Positions 7,013 to 18,111 of a stretch of 64,000 nt of DNA are shown here, piece by piece. How positions within the stretch are numbered: position 1 is the first letter of the stretch; each line of letters opens with the position of its first letter. The stretch is from the NCBI RefSeq assembly GCF_005519465.1, contig NZ_CP027858.1, positions 2,852,001-2,916,000 on the forward strand, in the 5' to 3' direction. The stretch is from Streptomyces clavuligerus. GTDB lineage: Bacteria > Actinomycetota > Actinomycetes > Streptomycetales > Streptomycetaceae. The notes below the pieces were generated by a model. It made no database searches. It was not told the DNA's origin and saw only the letters and a list, made by a program, of their open reading frames with translations. A program made the position numbers and the translations under genes.

Positions 7013-7507
7013 TCATCCGCCGGTCCCCCTCGCGGCGACCTCCCGTCGCACCAGGCCGCCCACACCGCCCAGCCGGGCGGCGGCCCGCGCGGGATCGCCG
7101 GTGCGCGTCGGCTGGTCCACCTCGAAGTCGTGGCCCGTCAGCCCGCATTCCTCCTCGATGACGTGCGCGACGCGGTACGCCAGCTCCATCACGGCGAGGG
7201 CCTCCGCCCCGGCGTAGCGGTACGGGACCTCGATGTCGGCGGAGTCCCCGTAGTAGGAGCAGTGCACGGTCCCCAGGGGGCCCTGGTACCAGAACCCCAG
7301 GCTGTACGGAAACTCCTCGGGCTCGACGGGCGCGATCTCCCGCCCCACCCGCAGCAGCACCCGTTCCCACGCGTCCCGCTCCTGACCGCTGAGCCGCAAC
7401 GGCTCCAGTTCGGCATCGGGACCCATCCCGGCCACCTGCCGCTCCAGCGCCTCCCGCGCGCTGCCCTCGCCGGGGCCCACCTGGACCAAACTGATGTCGT
7501 ACGTCAT
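7013..7507 (-). CDS. Conserved hypothetical cytoplasmic protein
   Basis: 164 residues starting MTYDISLVQVGPGE; no signal peptide or membrane span. The middle is acidic and aromatic (EEFPYSLGFWYQGPLGTVHC), followed by a helical stretch that ends near VAHVIEEECGLTGHDFEVDQP. I do not recognise the family. The ATG is preceded by no ribosome site, but a TAGCCT -10 box lies exactly 7 nt upstream (7515-7520), as expected for a leaderless mRNA. It is divergently oriented to the aldo/keto reductase gene. Confidence 0.6.
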   Translation of the reverse strand: MTYDISLVQVGPGEGSAREALERQVAGMGPDAELEPLRLSGQERDAWERVLLRVGREIAPVEPEEFPYSLGFWYQGPLGTVHCSYYGDSADIEVPYRYAGAEALAVMELAYRVAHVIEEECGLTGHDFEVDQPTRTGDPARAAARLGGVGGLVRREVAARGTGG

Positions 7508-7672
7508 GGACCGGAGGCTATGTCCCGGCCGTGACCTGCGGCGATGTCTTTTCCTCGGGCAGGGGGGCCATCGGCTTGCCGCCTCGGCCGGCCCGGTGCA
7601 CCCGACCGGTGGCACCGCCGCCCGGCGAGGGCCCTTGCCTGGAGCGGGCTCCACGGGATTGGGTGGGCGTTC

Positions 7673-8662
7673 ATGGAATACACGCAGCTCGGACGGACAG
7701 GGCTCAAGGTCAGCCGGATCGTTCTCGGGACGATGAACTTCGGGCCCTTCACGGATGAGGCCGACAGTCACGCGATCATGGACGCCGCGCTCGGGGCGGG
7801 GGTCAACTTCTTCGACACGGCGAACGTCTACGGGTGGGGCGAGAACAAGGGCCGCACCGAGGAGATCATCGGGAGCTGGTTCGCGCGGGGCGGCGGGCGC
7901 CGGGAGAAAGTGGTGCTCGCGACCAAGGTGTACGGGGACATGAGCCCCGAGGGCGAGCCGTGGCCCAACTACGGGAAGCTCTCCGCGCTGAACATCCGGC
8001 GGGGGGTGGACGCCAGTCTGAAGCGGCTGGGGACCGATCACATCGATGTGTACCAGTTCCACCACATCGACCGGCTGACGCCGGTGGACGAGATCTGGCA
8101 GGCGGTCGACACCCTCGTCCAGCAGGGCAAGATCCTTTACGCGGCCTCGTCCAACTTCCCCGGCTGGAAGATCGCCCAGATGAACGAGGAGGCCCGGCGC
8201 CGGGGCTCGTTCGGCCTGGTCAGCGAGCAGTGTCTGTACAACCTCGCGGAGCGGCGCGTGGAGATGGAGGTGATCCCGGCGGCCGAGGCGTACGGACTGG
8301 GGGTCATCCCCTGGTCGCCGCTGCACGGCGGGATGCTCGGCGGCATCCTCAAGAAGCAGGCGGAGGGCGGCCGGCGCGCGGCCGGGCGGGCGCTGGACCG
8401 GCTGGAGCTGCCGGGGGTGCGGGCGCAGGTCCAGGCGTACGAGGAGCTGCTGGACAGGCACGGGCTGGCCCCGGGCGAGACGGCGCTGGCGTGGCTGCTG
8501 ACCCGGCCCGGGGTCACGGGGCCGATCGTCGGGCCGCGGACGGTGGAGCAGCTCGACGGGGCGGTGCGCGCGGTCGGGCTGGAGCTGAGCGGGGAGCTGC
8601 TCGGCGAGCTGGACGCGATCTTCCCGGGCCCGGGGGCGTCCCCGGAGGCGTTCGCCTGGTAG
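7673..8662 (+). CDS. Aldo/keto reductase
   Basis: 329 residues of a standard AKR barrel. The catalytic residues are visible: Asp48 and Tyr53 in FFDTANVYG, Lys85 in LATKVYG and His130 in YQFHHID. The C-terminal NADPH-binding region is present (GPIVGPRTVEQL). It resembles the group that reduces aldehydes and ketones with a YajO/Tas-like arrangement; the physiological substrate is unknown. The reading frame extends upstream of 7673, but the N-terminus MEYTQLGRTGLKVS is where the family begins. Transcription ends at the strong hairpin at 8684-8732. Confidence 0.92.
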   Translation: MEYTQLGRTGLKVSRIVLGTMNFGPFTDEADSHAIMDAALGAGVNFFDTANVYGWGENKGRTEEIIGSWFARGGGRREKVVLATKVYGDMSPEGEPWPNYGKLSALNIRRGVDASLKRLGTDHIDVYQFHHIDRLTPVDEIWQAVDTLVQQGKILYAASSNFPGWKIAQMNEEARRRGSFGLVSEQCLYNLAERRVEMEVIPAAEAYGLGVIPWSPLHGGMLGGILKKQAEGGRRAAGRALDRLELPGVRAQVQAYEELLDRHGLAPGETALAWLLTRPGVTGPIVGPRTVEQLDGAVRAVGLELSGELLGELDAIFPGPGASPEAFAW

Positions 8663-8683
8663 TCCCGGCCGGGGACCGGAGCC

Positions 8684-8732
8684 ACACCGCCCCGTCCCGG
8701 CGGGTTCGGCGCACGCCGGGACGGGGCGGTGT
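8684..8732 (+). terminator. Strong hairpin terminator, probably bidirectional
   Basis: A perfect 19-bp inverted repeat (8684-8702 with 8714-8732) and an 11-nt loop lie between the convergent aldo/keto reductase gene (+) and the crystallin gene at 8781 (-). As is usual in Streptomyces, no U-tract follows. Confidence 0.85.
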
Positions 8733-8780
8733 CGGGAACGGGGGCGGGAACGGGGGCCGTGCGCGGGAACGGGCGCCGGG

Positions 8781-9227
8781 CTACTTGGGGATGAAGGCCA
8801 AGGAGCTGATCCTGTCGTTCCAGGGGCCGAGTATCGGCAGATCGCTCGACACCCGGAAGCGCTCACCGACGTTGAAGCCGTGCTCGTAGATCATGGTGTC
8901 GCAGGAGTCACTGACCTGGATCGAGCTGATCTTGTCGTTCCAGTTCCAGGGAAGCGTCCTGACGAGCTGCGCGGGGACCTGCGCGCTGCACCTCTGCCCG
9001 CGGAGTTCGATCGCCCCGCCGCGGTAGTACGCGTCCTTGTACACGACCCCCATGACGATGTCGCCACTGCCGACGACGGCGGTCGCGGGCGCGGCCTGCG
9101 CTGTGCCCGCCGTGCCGAGGGCGAGCACGGTGCTCGCCACCGCCGCGAGCACCGCGGCCGGACCCGTCCGTCCGGTACACCCGGGCGATCGGCCGTGGCG
9201 ACGGATGGTCCTGATGCGCTGGAACAT
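8781..9227 (-). CDS. Secreted beta/gamma-crystallin domain protein, copy 4
   Basis: 148 residues from the ATG at 9227, with GGAGGGCAACC upstream. The signal peptide covers about residues 1-45: a long basic start, then VLAAVASTVLALG and a cleavage region near AQA. The mature crystallin domain has Greek-key signatures YKDAYYRG and YEHGFNVG and two calcium-type motifs, WNDKISS and WNDRISS. Two Cys (QRCSAQ, DSCDT) sit at positions equivalent to those in copies 1-3. It belongs to the same family as the triplicated genes but is clearly diverged, and it lacks the TTA codon. Confidence 0.86.
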   Translation of the reverse strand: MFQRIRTIRRHGRSPGCTGRTGPAAVLAAVASTVLALGTAGTAQAAPATAVVGSGDIVMGVVYKDAYYRGGAIELRGQRCSAQVPAQLVRTLPWNWNDKISSIQVSDSCDTMIYEHGFNVGERFRVSSDLPILGPWNDRISSLAFIPK

Positions 9228-9364
9228 GGTTGCCCTCCATGAAGACGACGCAGACGACGACGAGCACGGCGACGAGTACGGCGAGCACGGCGAGTGCGAG
9301 GGGTTCGGCGGGGCCACCCCGTGGCGGTCGGCGTTGCGGGCCGTCGCGGGGGTGCCTCACTCCG

Positions 9365-9772
9365 TCACGGGTACTGGACCGTGAAGGAGCTGATCCGGTC
9401 GTTCCACACGCCGAGATACGCCTGATCGCTGCCCACGTGGAGCCGGCCCCCGTTCATGTCGCTGTGTTCGAACGCGTAGACGTCGCAGCCCCGGCGGACC
9501 CGGATGGAGCTGGCCTTGTCGTTCCAGGAGGGCGGGAGCCGGAAGTACTGGAGATGGGTCGACGGGGAGCACAGCTCGGCCCACAGCTCCAGGTAGGCGC
9601 CCCGGAAGTAGTCGTGCTCGAAGACGATCGCCATCAGATACTCGCCGCTGCCGACGCGGGTGGTCCGCGGTGCGGCTTCGGCCGTGCCACCGGCGCCGAG
9701 GGCCAGGGCCAGGCCCGCGGCCACCGCCATGAGCCCTGTCGATCGCCGTCGTGGTGTGGATCGCCGGAACAT
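9365..9772 (-). CDS. Secreted beta/gamma-crystallin domain protein, copy 5
   Basis: 135 residues from the ATG at 9772, with GGAGGT about 10 nt upstream. The signal peptide (RSTGLMAVAAGLALALG core, cleavage near AEA) is followed by one crystallin domain: Greek-key signatures FEHDYFRG and FEHSDMNG, calcium-type motifs WNDKASS and WNDRISS, and two Cys. It lies 137 bp upstream of copy 4 on the same strand and may share its transcript. There is no TTA codon. Confidence 0.86.
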   Translation of the reverse strand: MFRRSTPRRRSTGLMAVAAGLALALGAGGTAEAAPRTTRVGSGEYLMAIVFEHDYFRGAYLELWAELCSPSTHLQYFRLPPSWNDKASSIRVRRGCDVYAFEHSDMNGGRLHVGSDQAYLGVWNDRISSFTVQYP

Positions 9773-9990
9773 CTCTGACCGGACCTCCGGAAGTGGGTGG
9801 GGACGCCGGGGTGCGAGGGGGCGCCGGCCCCAGGCGGGCCAACCACTTCCACGGGCAGGTACGGCCACGGGTTCAGCCCCGTGCCAGTGCCACCGGGCCG
9901 GGTGCGCACCTGGCGGAACGGGCCTGTCGACCGGGACTCGCCCGGCGGAACGGGGCCTGTCGGCCGGGGCTCGCCCGGGCGGAACGGGGC

Positions 9991-10080
9991 CTACTGGCCG
10001 AGGGCCCCGGCGATGGCGACCACCGCGAACATCAGCACAAGGACGGCCGCCATGATCTGGTTTCTGGTCTTGGAGTTCAC
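9991..10080 (-). CDS. Tiny membrane protein, 29 residues
   Basis: A GTG-started frame of 29 residues: a polar start (VNSKTRNQ), one hydrophobic span (IMAAVLVLMFAVVAIAGAL) and a GQ end. It begins only 9 nt after the stop of the RNA phosphodiesterase gene on the same strand, so it is probably the last gene of that operon. The ribosome site is weak. Similar tiny C-tail membrane peptides occur in actinomycetes, but I cannot name the family. Confidence 0.4.
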   Translation of the reverse strand: MNSKTRNQIMAAVLVLMFAVVAIAGALGQ

Positions 10081-10089
10081 ACCACGAGG

Positions 10090-10674
10090 TTAACCCGCGG
10101 GCCCGGACGTCCCCGAGCCCAGGTCCCAGGCGCCGACGGTCTCGTAACGGGGCTGCTCACCGGGGGTGCCCCCGGTGGGGAGACGGCTGCGGACGAGTGC
10201 GATCCGGGTCACGTCCCAGGGGGTGCCCTCGAAGGGGGCCAGCCCCGCGACGAAGGGGGCGAGATCCACGTCCTCCCGGCTGCGGGCGACCGTGAGATGC
10301 GCGCGGTAGGCGCGGTGCTCCTCCATCGGGACACCGGACCGGGCCGCCGCCGCGTACGAGCGCTCCGCGAGCATCCGCATCCCGTCGATGTCCCCGGCCG
10401 CCCCGGTCCACAGCACCCGCCCGCCGAACTGACCCGCGCCGTGCAGCCGCACCCCGAAGGCCCTCGTCCGCCGCGCGGCCCGCGCCAGCCGTGCGCTCAG
10501 CTCGGGCAGCACGGCGCCGTCGACCTCTCCCATGAAGGCGAGCGTGAAGTGCCACCCGGCCCGCCCGGTCCAGCGCAGCCGACCGGCGTCCGGCAGCCCC
10601 CGGAGCCGGGCGACGGCGTCGGCCAGCTCGGCCGTCGCGCCGGGCGGGGGCAGTACGGCGGCGAAGAGTCTCAT
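10090..10674 (-). CDS. thpR: RNA 2',3'-cyclic phosphodiesterase (2'-5' RNA ligase family)
   Basis: 194 residues of the 2H phosphoesterase fold. Both catalytic H-x-T/S-x motifs are present: HFTL (His42, Thr44) and HLTV near residue 129. The family opens 2',3'-cyclic phosphate ends of RNA and can join 2'-5' ends in vitro. MRLFAAVLPP is the expected N-terminus, so the start was set at 10674; an upstream codon in frame is ignored. A CAGACT box lies 6 nt before this ATG, compatible with a leaderless mRNA. The C-terminal VRSRLPTGG with a Tyr is typical. Confidence 0.88.
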   Translation of the reverse strand: MRLFAAVLPPPGATAELADAVARLRGLPDAGRLRWTGRAGWHFTLAFMGEVDGAVLPELSARLARAARRTRAFGVRLHGAGQFGGRVLWTGAAGDIDGMRMLAERSYAAAARSGVPMEEHRAYRAHLTVARSREDVDLAPFVAGLAPFEGTPWDVTRIALVRSRLPTGGTPGEQPRYETVGAWDLGSGTSGPAG

Positions 10675-10783
10675 GCGCCGAGTCTGGCCCACACGGCCCC
10701 CAGGGAGCGTGGGCTCCCCGGCGGGGGCGGCCCGCCATCACGGGGTGATGGCGAGCCGCCCGTGCCGGGCCCCCGGGCCGGGG

Positions 10784-12124
10784 TCAGGCCGCCGTCGTCA
10801 GCGGCTTCCGGGACGGTCGGGGCTCGCGCTGTCTCGGGACGAACGCGAGGTGCTTGTGGCCCCTGCGGAGGTCGACCCGGAGACGGAGGCCGCCCGCGCG
10901 GGCCAGCAGGAGGCCGACGGCCGCCGCCGCGAGGAAGGAGATCACGCCGCCCGCGGCGAGGCTGACGCGCGGGCCGTAGGCGTCCGTGAGCCAGCCGAAG
11001 AGCGGGCCGCCGAGCGGGGCGCCGCCGACGAAGACCATCATGAACAGGCTCATCACCCGGCCGCGGACCGCCGGGTCGGTCGCCGTCTGGACGCTGGAGT
11101 TCGCGGTCACATTGACCGTCAGCCCGACCATCCCGACCAGGACCATCAGCAGAGCGAAGAGCCAGAAGCCGGGCGCGAGGGCGGCCAGGACCTCCAGGAC
11201 GCCGAAGAGCAGCGCCGCGCCGACCAGGAACCGCAGCCGGGAGGTGCCGCGCCGGGCCGCGAGCAGCGCGCCCGCGAGGGAGCCCGCGGCCATGAGCGTG
11301 TTGAGCAGGCCGTAGGTCTCGGCGCCGGAGTCGTAGACCTCGTGGACGAAGGCCGTGAGCCAGATGGGGAAGTTGAAACCGAAGGTGCCGACGAATCCGA
11401 TGAGGACGATCGGCCAGATCAGTTCGGGGTGGGCGGAGACATAGCGCAGCCCCTCCCTGAGCTGTCCCTTTCCGCGCGGCGCCCGCTCGGAGCGGTGCAG
11501 CTCGGCGGGGCGGATCAGCAGCAGCGCGACGATCGGGGCGAGGAAGGAGACTCCGTTGAAGAGGAAGGCGTAGCCGCTGCCGACGGCGGTGATCAGCACA
11601 CCGGCGACGGCGGGCCCGATGAGCCGGGCGGACTGGAAGTTGGCGGAGTTCAGGCTGACCGCGTTGGAGAGCTGGGCGGGGCCGACCAGCTCGGAGACGA
11701 ACGTCTGCCGGGCCGGGTTGTCGACGACGGTGACGAGACCGAGGAGGAAGGCGGTCAGATAGACGTGCCAGACCTCGACCTGGCCGCTGAGGGTGAGGAC
11801 GGCGAGCGCCACACCCGTCAGGCCCATGGCGGACTGGGTGGCGAGCAGCAGCGGGCGCTTGGGCAGCCGGTCGGCGAGGACGCCGCCGTAGAGGCCGAAG
11901 AGCAGCATCGGCAGGAACTGGAGGGCGATGGTGATGCCCACGGCGGAGGCGGAGCCCGTGAGCGTCAGCACCAGCCAGTCCTGCGCGATGCGCTGCATCC
12001 AGGTGCCGGTGTTGGATATGAGGGCGCCCAGGGCGAAGAGCCGGTAGTTCCGGATCTTCAGTGAGCCGAACGTGGTGGTAGGGACGGGTGCGGGTGCGGA
12101 GTCTGCTCCGGGTCCCGTACGCAA
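10784..12124 (-). CDS. MFS transporter (MFS_3 / EntS-like exporter)
   Basis: 446 residues with 12 predicted spans. The N-terminal sequence (SLKIRNYRLFALGALISNTG, then WMQRIAQDWLV) and motif A (GGVLADRLPKRPLLL) match the MFS_3 family, which includes the enterobactin exporter EntS and many antibiotic exporters. The start is a TTG with GGAGG 9 nt upstream. The MarR regulator gene ends 24 nt before it on the same strand, so this is a classic MarR-efflux operon in which a small ligand would release repression. The exported compound is unknown. Confidence 0.88.
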   Translation of the reverse strand: MRTGPGADSAPAPVPTTTFGSLKIRNYRLFALGALISNTGTWMQRIAQDWLVLTLTGSASAVGITIALQFLPMLLFGLYGGVLADRLPKRPLLLATQSAMGLTGVALAVLTLSGQVEVWHVYLTAFLLGLVTVVDNPARQTFVSELVGPAQLSNAVSLNSANFQSARLIGPAVAGVLITAVGSGYAFLFNGVSFLAPIVALLLIRPAELHRSERAPRGKGQLREGLRYVSAHPELIWPIVLIGFVGTFGFNFPIWLTAFVHEVYDSGAETYGLLNTLMAAGSLAGALLAARRGTSRLRFLVGAALLFGVLEVLAALAPGFWLFALLMVLVGMVGLTVNVTANSSVQTATDPAVRGRVMSLFMMVFVGGAPLGGPLFGWLTDAYGPRVSLAAGGVISFLAAAAVGLLLARAGGLRLRVDLRRGHKHLAFVPRQREPRPSRKPLTTAA

Positions 12125-12148
12125 AAGGGTCGCCTCCTCGGTGGTGGG

Positions 12149-12628
12149 TTACAGGTGCGCGAGCTTCTCCAGGACCGGGGCGGCGGCACGCAGCTTGGCC
12201 CATTCGTCCTCGTCCAGACCTTCGGCGAGGTCGGCCAGCCAGGCGTTCCGCTTGCGGCGGCTCTCTTCGAGCATGGCCTCGGCCCGCTCGGTCCGGCTGA
12301 CGACCTTCTGACGGCGGTCGTCGGGGTGCGGCTCCAGCCGGACCAGCCCCTTGGCCTCCAGCAGCGCCACGATCCGGGTCATGGACGGCGGCTGGACATG
12401 CTCCTTGCGGGCCAGCTCGCCCGGGGTGGCCGAGCCACAGCGGGCGAGCGTGCCGAGCACCGACATCTCGGTGGGGCTCAGCGACTCATCGACGCGCTGG
12501 TGCTTCAGCCTGCGGCCGAGCCGCATCACGGAAGAGCGCAGTGCGTTGATCGCGGCGGCGTCCTCGGCCTCCGCGCGGGCGGCGTGGTCGGCGCCGCCGG
12601 GGGACTGGTCTGACATGTTCGTTAGCAT
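12149..12628 (-). CDS. MarR-family transcriptional regulator
   Basis: 159 residues with a MarR winged helix: recognition region ATPGELARKEHVQPPSMTRI around residues 68-87, and the wing with the family signature D-D-R-R (HPDDRRQKVV). The start at 12628 has GGAAGGG at 9 nt; the alternative ATG at 12616 is too far from any ribosome site. It is the first gene of an operon with the MFS exporter and probably represses itself and that gene. The locally AT-rich stretch at 12620-12665 should hold the promoter and operator, though I see no convincing palindrome. Confidence 0.88.
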   Translation of the reverse strand: MLTNMSDQSPGGADHAARAEAEDAAAINALRSSVMRLGRRLKHQRVDESLSPTEMSVLGTLARCGSATPGELARKEHVQPPSMTRIVALLEAKGLVRLEPHPDDRRQKVVSRTERAEAMLEESRRKRNAWLADLAEGLDEDEWAKLRAAAPVLEKLAHL

Positions 12629-12732
12629 AACTCATTACCCTTCCTAAAGACCAATCGGCTTGTTCTCACCCGTACGGGTGAGATGGGTAGGGAAATCTGT
12701 CCGGACGGCACGAGTCGGGGGACCCTGGGCGA

Positions 12733-12915
12733 ATGGGATCGACTGTGCTCAGCTTGCGGATAGACGGTGAGCTGCTGGAACGCATCCGGCTGCGGGCCGC
12801 CCACCGCCGGATGAGCGTCCAGGACTACGTCCTGCGGACGCTGAAACAGGACGACTTCGACGAACGGTTCCGTGCGGCGCTGGAGGAGACGGAGCGCCTC
12901 TACGGCCGGGCCTGA
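12733..12915 (+). CDS. Small ribbon-helix-helix-like protein
   Basis: 60 residues: a short beta strand (VLSLRIDGELLERI) followed by two helices (LRAAHRRMSVQDYVLRTLKQ) and a charged tail. This is the pattern of Arc/CopG ribbon-helix-helix DNA-binding proteins or solitary antitoxins. No toxin gene is adjacent. It is divergently oriented to the marR operon, 104 bp away, and could conceivably act on it, but that is only a position-based guess. Confidence 0.6.
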   Translation: MGSTVLSLRIDGELLERIRLRAAHRRMSVQDYVLRTLKQDDFDERFRAALEETERLYGRA

Positions 12916-13016
12916 AACCCTCGCCCTCTGGCCGGGCCTTGAGGCCCCTCGCCCCCTGGCCGGGACCTCAGGACCCCGCCCCCCGCGTCTCCCGTCTCCC
13001 GTCTCCCCCGAAACGG

Positions 13017-13068
13017 CCGGAAGCCGTCCGCGTCCCGTTTGATGCCCCTGGACGCGGGCGGCTTCCGG
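13017..13068. terminator. Bidirectional hairpin between convergent genes
   Basis: An imperfect 19-bp stem (13017-13035 with 13050-13068, one mismatch) and a 14-nt loop separate the ribbon-helix-helix gene (+) from the NCS2 permease gene (-). Confidence 0.7.
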
Positions 13069-13110
13069 TCTCTCCCGGGCACCGCACGGTGCCCGGCCTG
13101 GTTCCCGCTG

Positions 13111-14559
13111 CTAGGTCAGCCCCAGCGCGGGCATCGCGTAGTAGAAGACGAAGACCGCCGAGACCACATACATCGCCATCGGCACCTCACGGCCCCGGCC
13201 GACCGCCAGCCGCAGCACACAGAAGGTGATGAAGCCGATACCGATGCCATTGGTGATCGAGTAGGTGAACGGCATCATCACCATGGCCAGGAACGCGGGG
13301 ACGGCGAGCGTCCAGTCGGTCCAGTCGATGTCCCGGATCGAACCGGCCAGGATCAGGAAGCCCACCGCCAGCAGGGCCGGGGTCGCGGCCTGGGACGGGA
13401 CCATCGTGGCCAGCGGGGTGAGGAAGAGCGCCACCGAGAAGAGCGCACCCGTGACCACCGAGGCGAGACCCGTGCGCGCGCCCTCGCCGACACCCGCCGT
13501 GGACTCCACGAAGCAGGTCGTCGCCGAGGACGAGGTGGCACCGCCCGAGGCGACGGCGATGCCGTCGACGATCAGCACCTTGTTGATGCCGGGGAGATTG
13601 CCGTCCTTGTCCAGCAGCTTGGCCTCGTCACCGACGCCCAGGATCGTGCCCATCGCGTCGAAGAAGCAGGACAGCAGCACGGTGAAGACGAAGAGACAGC
13701 CCGTGAGGACGCCGACCTTCTCGAAGCCGCCGAACAGGCTGACCTCGCCGACCAGACCGAAGTCGGGCGTCGAGAGCGGGTTGCCCGGCCACTGCGGGGT
13801 GGTCAGGCCCCAGCTCCCCTTCGGCAGCTCGGCGATCGCCTCGATGATCAGCGCCAGGACGGTCATCGCCACGATGGAGATCAGGATCGCGCCCTGCACC
13901 TTGCGGATGATCAGGACCAGGGTGAGCAGCGCGCCGAGGACGAAGACGAGGACCGGCCAGCCCATGAGGTGACCGCCCTGGCCCAGGGTGAGCGGGACCG
14001 TGGTCTGCGCGACGTCCGGGATACGGGAGACGAAGCCCGCGTCCACCAGGCCGATCAGCATGATGAAGAGGCCGATGCCGATCGCGATGCCCTTGCGCAG
14101 ACTGTTCGGGACGGCGCTCATCACCCGTTCCCGCAGCCCCGTCGCCACCAGCAGCATCACCACAAAGCCCGCGAGGACCACCATGCCCATCGCGTCGGGC
14201 CAGGTCATCCGGGGGGCGAGCTGAAGGGCGACCACGGTGTTGACGCCGAGGCCCGCCGCGAGGGCGATCGGGACATTGCCGATCACACCCATGAGGAGGG
14301 TGGAGAAGGCGGCCGTCAGCACGGTCGCGGTGACGAGCTGGGCGTTGTCGAGCCGGTGGCCGTTCATGTCCACGGCGCTGCCGAGGATGATCGGGTTCAG
14401 CACGATGATGTAGGCCATCGCGAAGAAGGTGGCGAAACCTCCCCGCACTTCGCGGGCGACCGTCGATCCGCGTTCGGAGATCTTGAAGAAGCGGTCCAGA
14501 CCGCTGAGGGGGCCCTGTGGCTGATGCTCGGGGGCGGCGGCGGAGGCCGTCGGGGTCAT
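13111..14559 (-). CDS. NCS2-family purine permease (AzgA/PbuG-like)
   Basis: 482 residues, about 12 spans. Family motifs are visible: the long N-terminal region FKISERGSTVAREVRGGFATF, the GLGVN of span 3, and the substrate region FFDAMGTILGVGDEA, with TSSSATTCFVESTAGVGEGARTG near residue 325. AzgA/PbuG-type NCS2 proteins import hypoxanthine, guanine or adenine with protons. The start was set at MTPTASAA (14559), which has GAGG 5 nt upstream; another in-frame codon exists at 14598. It is divergently oriented to the DUF2530 gene, and the AT-rich 150 bp between them must hold both promoters. Confidence 0.9.
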   Translation of the reverse strand: MTPTASAAAPEHQPQGPLSGLDRFFKISERGSTVAREVRGGFATFFAMAYIIVLNPIILGSAVDMNGHRLDNAQLVTATVLTAAFSTLLMGVIGNVPIALAAGLGVNTVVALQLAPRMTWPDAMGMVVLAGFVVMLLVATGLRERVMSAVPNSLRKGIAIGIGLFIMLIGLVDAGFVSRIPDVAQTTVPLTLGQGGHLMGWPVLVFVLGALLTLVLIIRKVQGAILISIVAMTVLALIIEAIAELPKGSWGLTTPQWPGNPLSTPDFGLVGEVSLFGGFEKVGVLTGCLFVFTVLLSCFFDAMGTILGVGDEAKLLDKDGNLPGINKVLIVDGIAVASGGATSSSATTCFVESTAGVGEGARTGLASVVTGALFSVALFLTPLATMVPSQAATPALLAVGFLILAGSIRDIDWTDWTLAVPAFLAMVMMPFTYSITNGIGIGFITFCVLRLAVGRGREVPMAMYVVSAVFVFYYAMPALGLT

Positions 14560-14710
14560 TCCGTCCTCATTTGCAGCTTGGATGTTCCTACGAATCATTC
14601 AGGTCAAAAGCAAACCGTTTCAGTATGAAGATATAGGGGAAAGATCGCCATCTCCGCGCGTAGACCCTTGGGGGGACGGCCGGGACGGCCGGTTGCCTAG
14701 ACTGGTGACC

Positions 14711-14998
14711 ATGGCGAAGTGGACCCCCAAGCACGAGGCGCCCGAGCCCCTGGAGGGGCCTGTCGTCGGCACCATCACCGGTGGCACGATCATCTGGTTC
14801 GTCCTCTTCCTGGTGCAGATCCCGTTCTACGGCTGGTTCGAGGAACGCGGCCTGATGTGGTGGGTCTGGACCTGTCTGGCCGGTGCCGGCCTGGGGCTGA
14901 TCGGCATCTGGTACGTCCGCGGGCGCGAGGCCGCGCTCAAGCGTGCGGAGGCCGCGGGGGAACGCGAGGAGCGGGCGGAGCCCGCCGAGCGCGAGTAG
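14711..14998 (+). CDS. DUF2530 domain membrane protein
   Basis: 95 residues with two spans (GTIIWFVLFLVQIPFYGWF and WWVWTCLAGAGLGLIGIWYV) and a charged C-terminal coiled segment (RAEAAGEREERAEPAERE). It matches the actinobacterial DUF2530 family, whose role is not known. A TAGACT -10 box at 14698-14703 lies 7 nt before the ATG, and there is no ribosome site, so the mRNA is probably leaderless. Confidence 0.8.
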   Translation: MAKWTPKHEAPEPLEGPVVGTITGGTIIWFVLFLVQIPFYGWFEERGLMWWVWTCLAGAGLGLIGIWYVRGREAALKRAEAAGEREERAEPAERE

Positions 14999-15093
14999 GA
15001 CCGACCCGCCCGGCCCGGGGTCCGGGATCGACACCACTCATTTCAGGCCAGTCCAAGGGGTGAGCCGACCCCTGCGCCCGTACCGTACAAATC

Positions 15094-17991
<2,898 letters not shown>

Positions 17992-18111
17992 CCGGGCGGC
18001 TACCCGCTGAAGGTACTGTGCCCCCAGGTCAGGGGCGTTTTCGGACCAGGCGTCGGGGGTGGCCCGACGGCGCGGCGGACGGCCCCGGGGAACGAGGGGG
18101 GCCGCTGAGCC

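Noticed and set aside
12733..12915. Toxin-antitoxin module at the ribbon-helix-helix gene
   Set aside because: No toxin-like gene lies next to it on either side.
13039..14628. 529-codon plus-strand frame rich in Asp, His and Arg
   Set aside because: Antisense to the NCS2 permease gene; composition is a mirror of the real gene.
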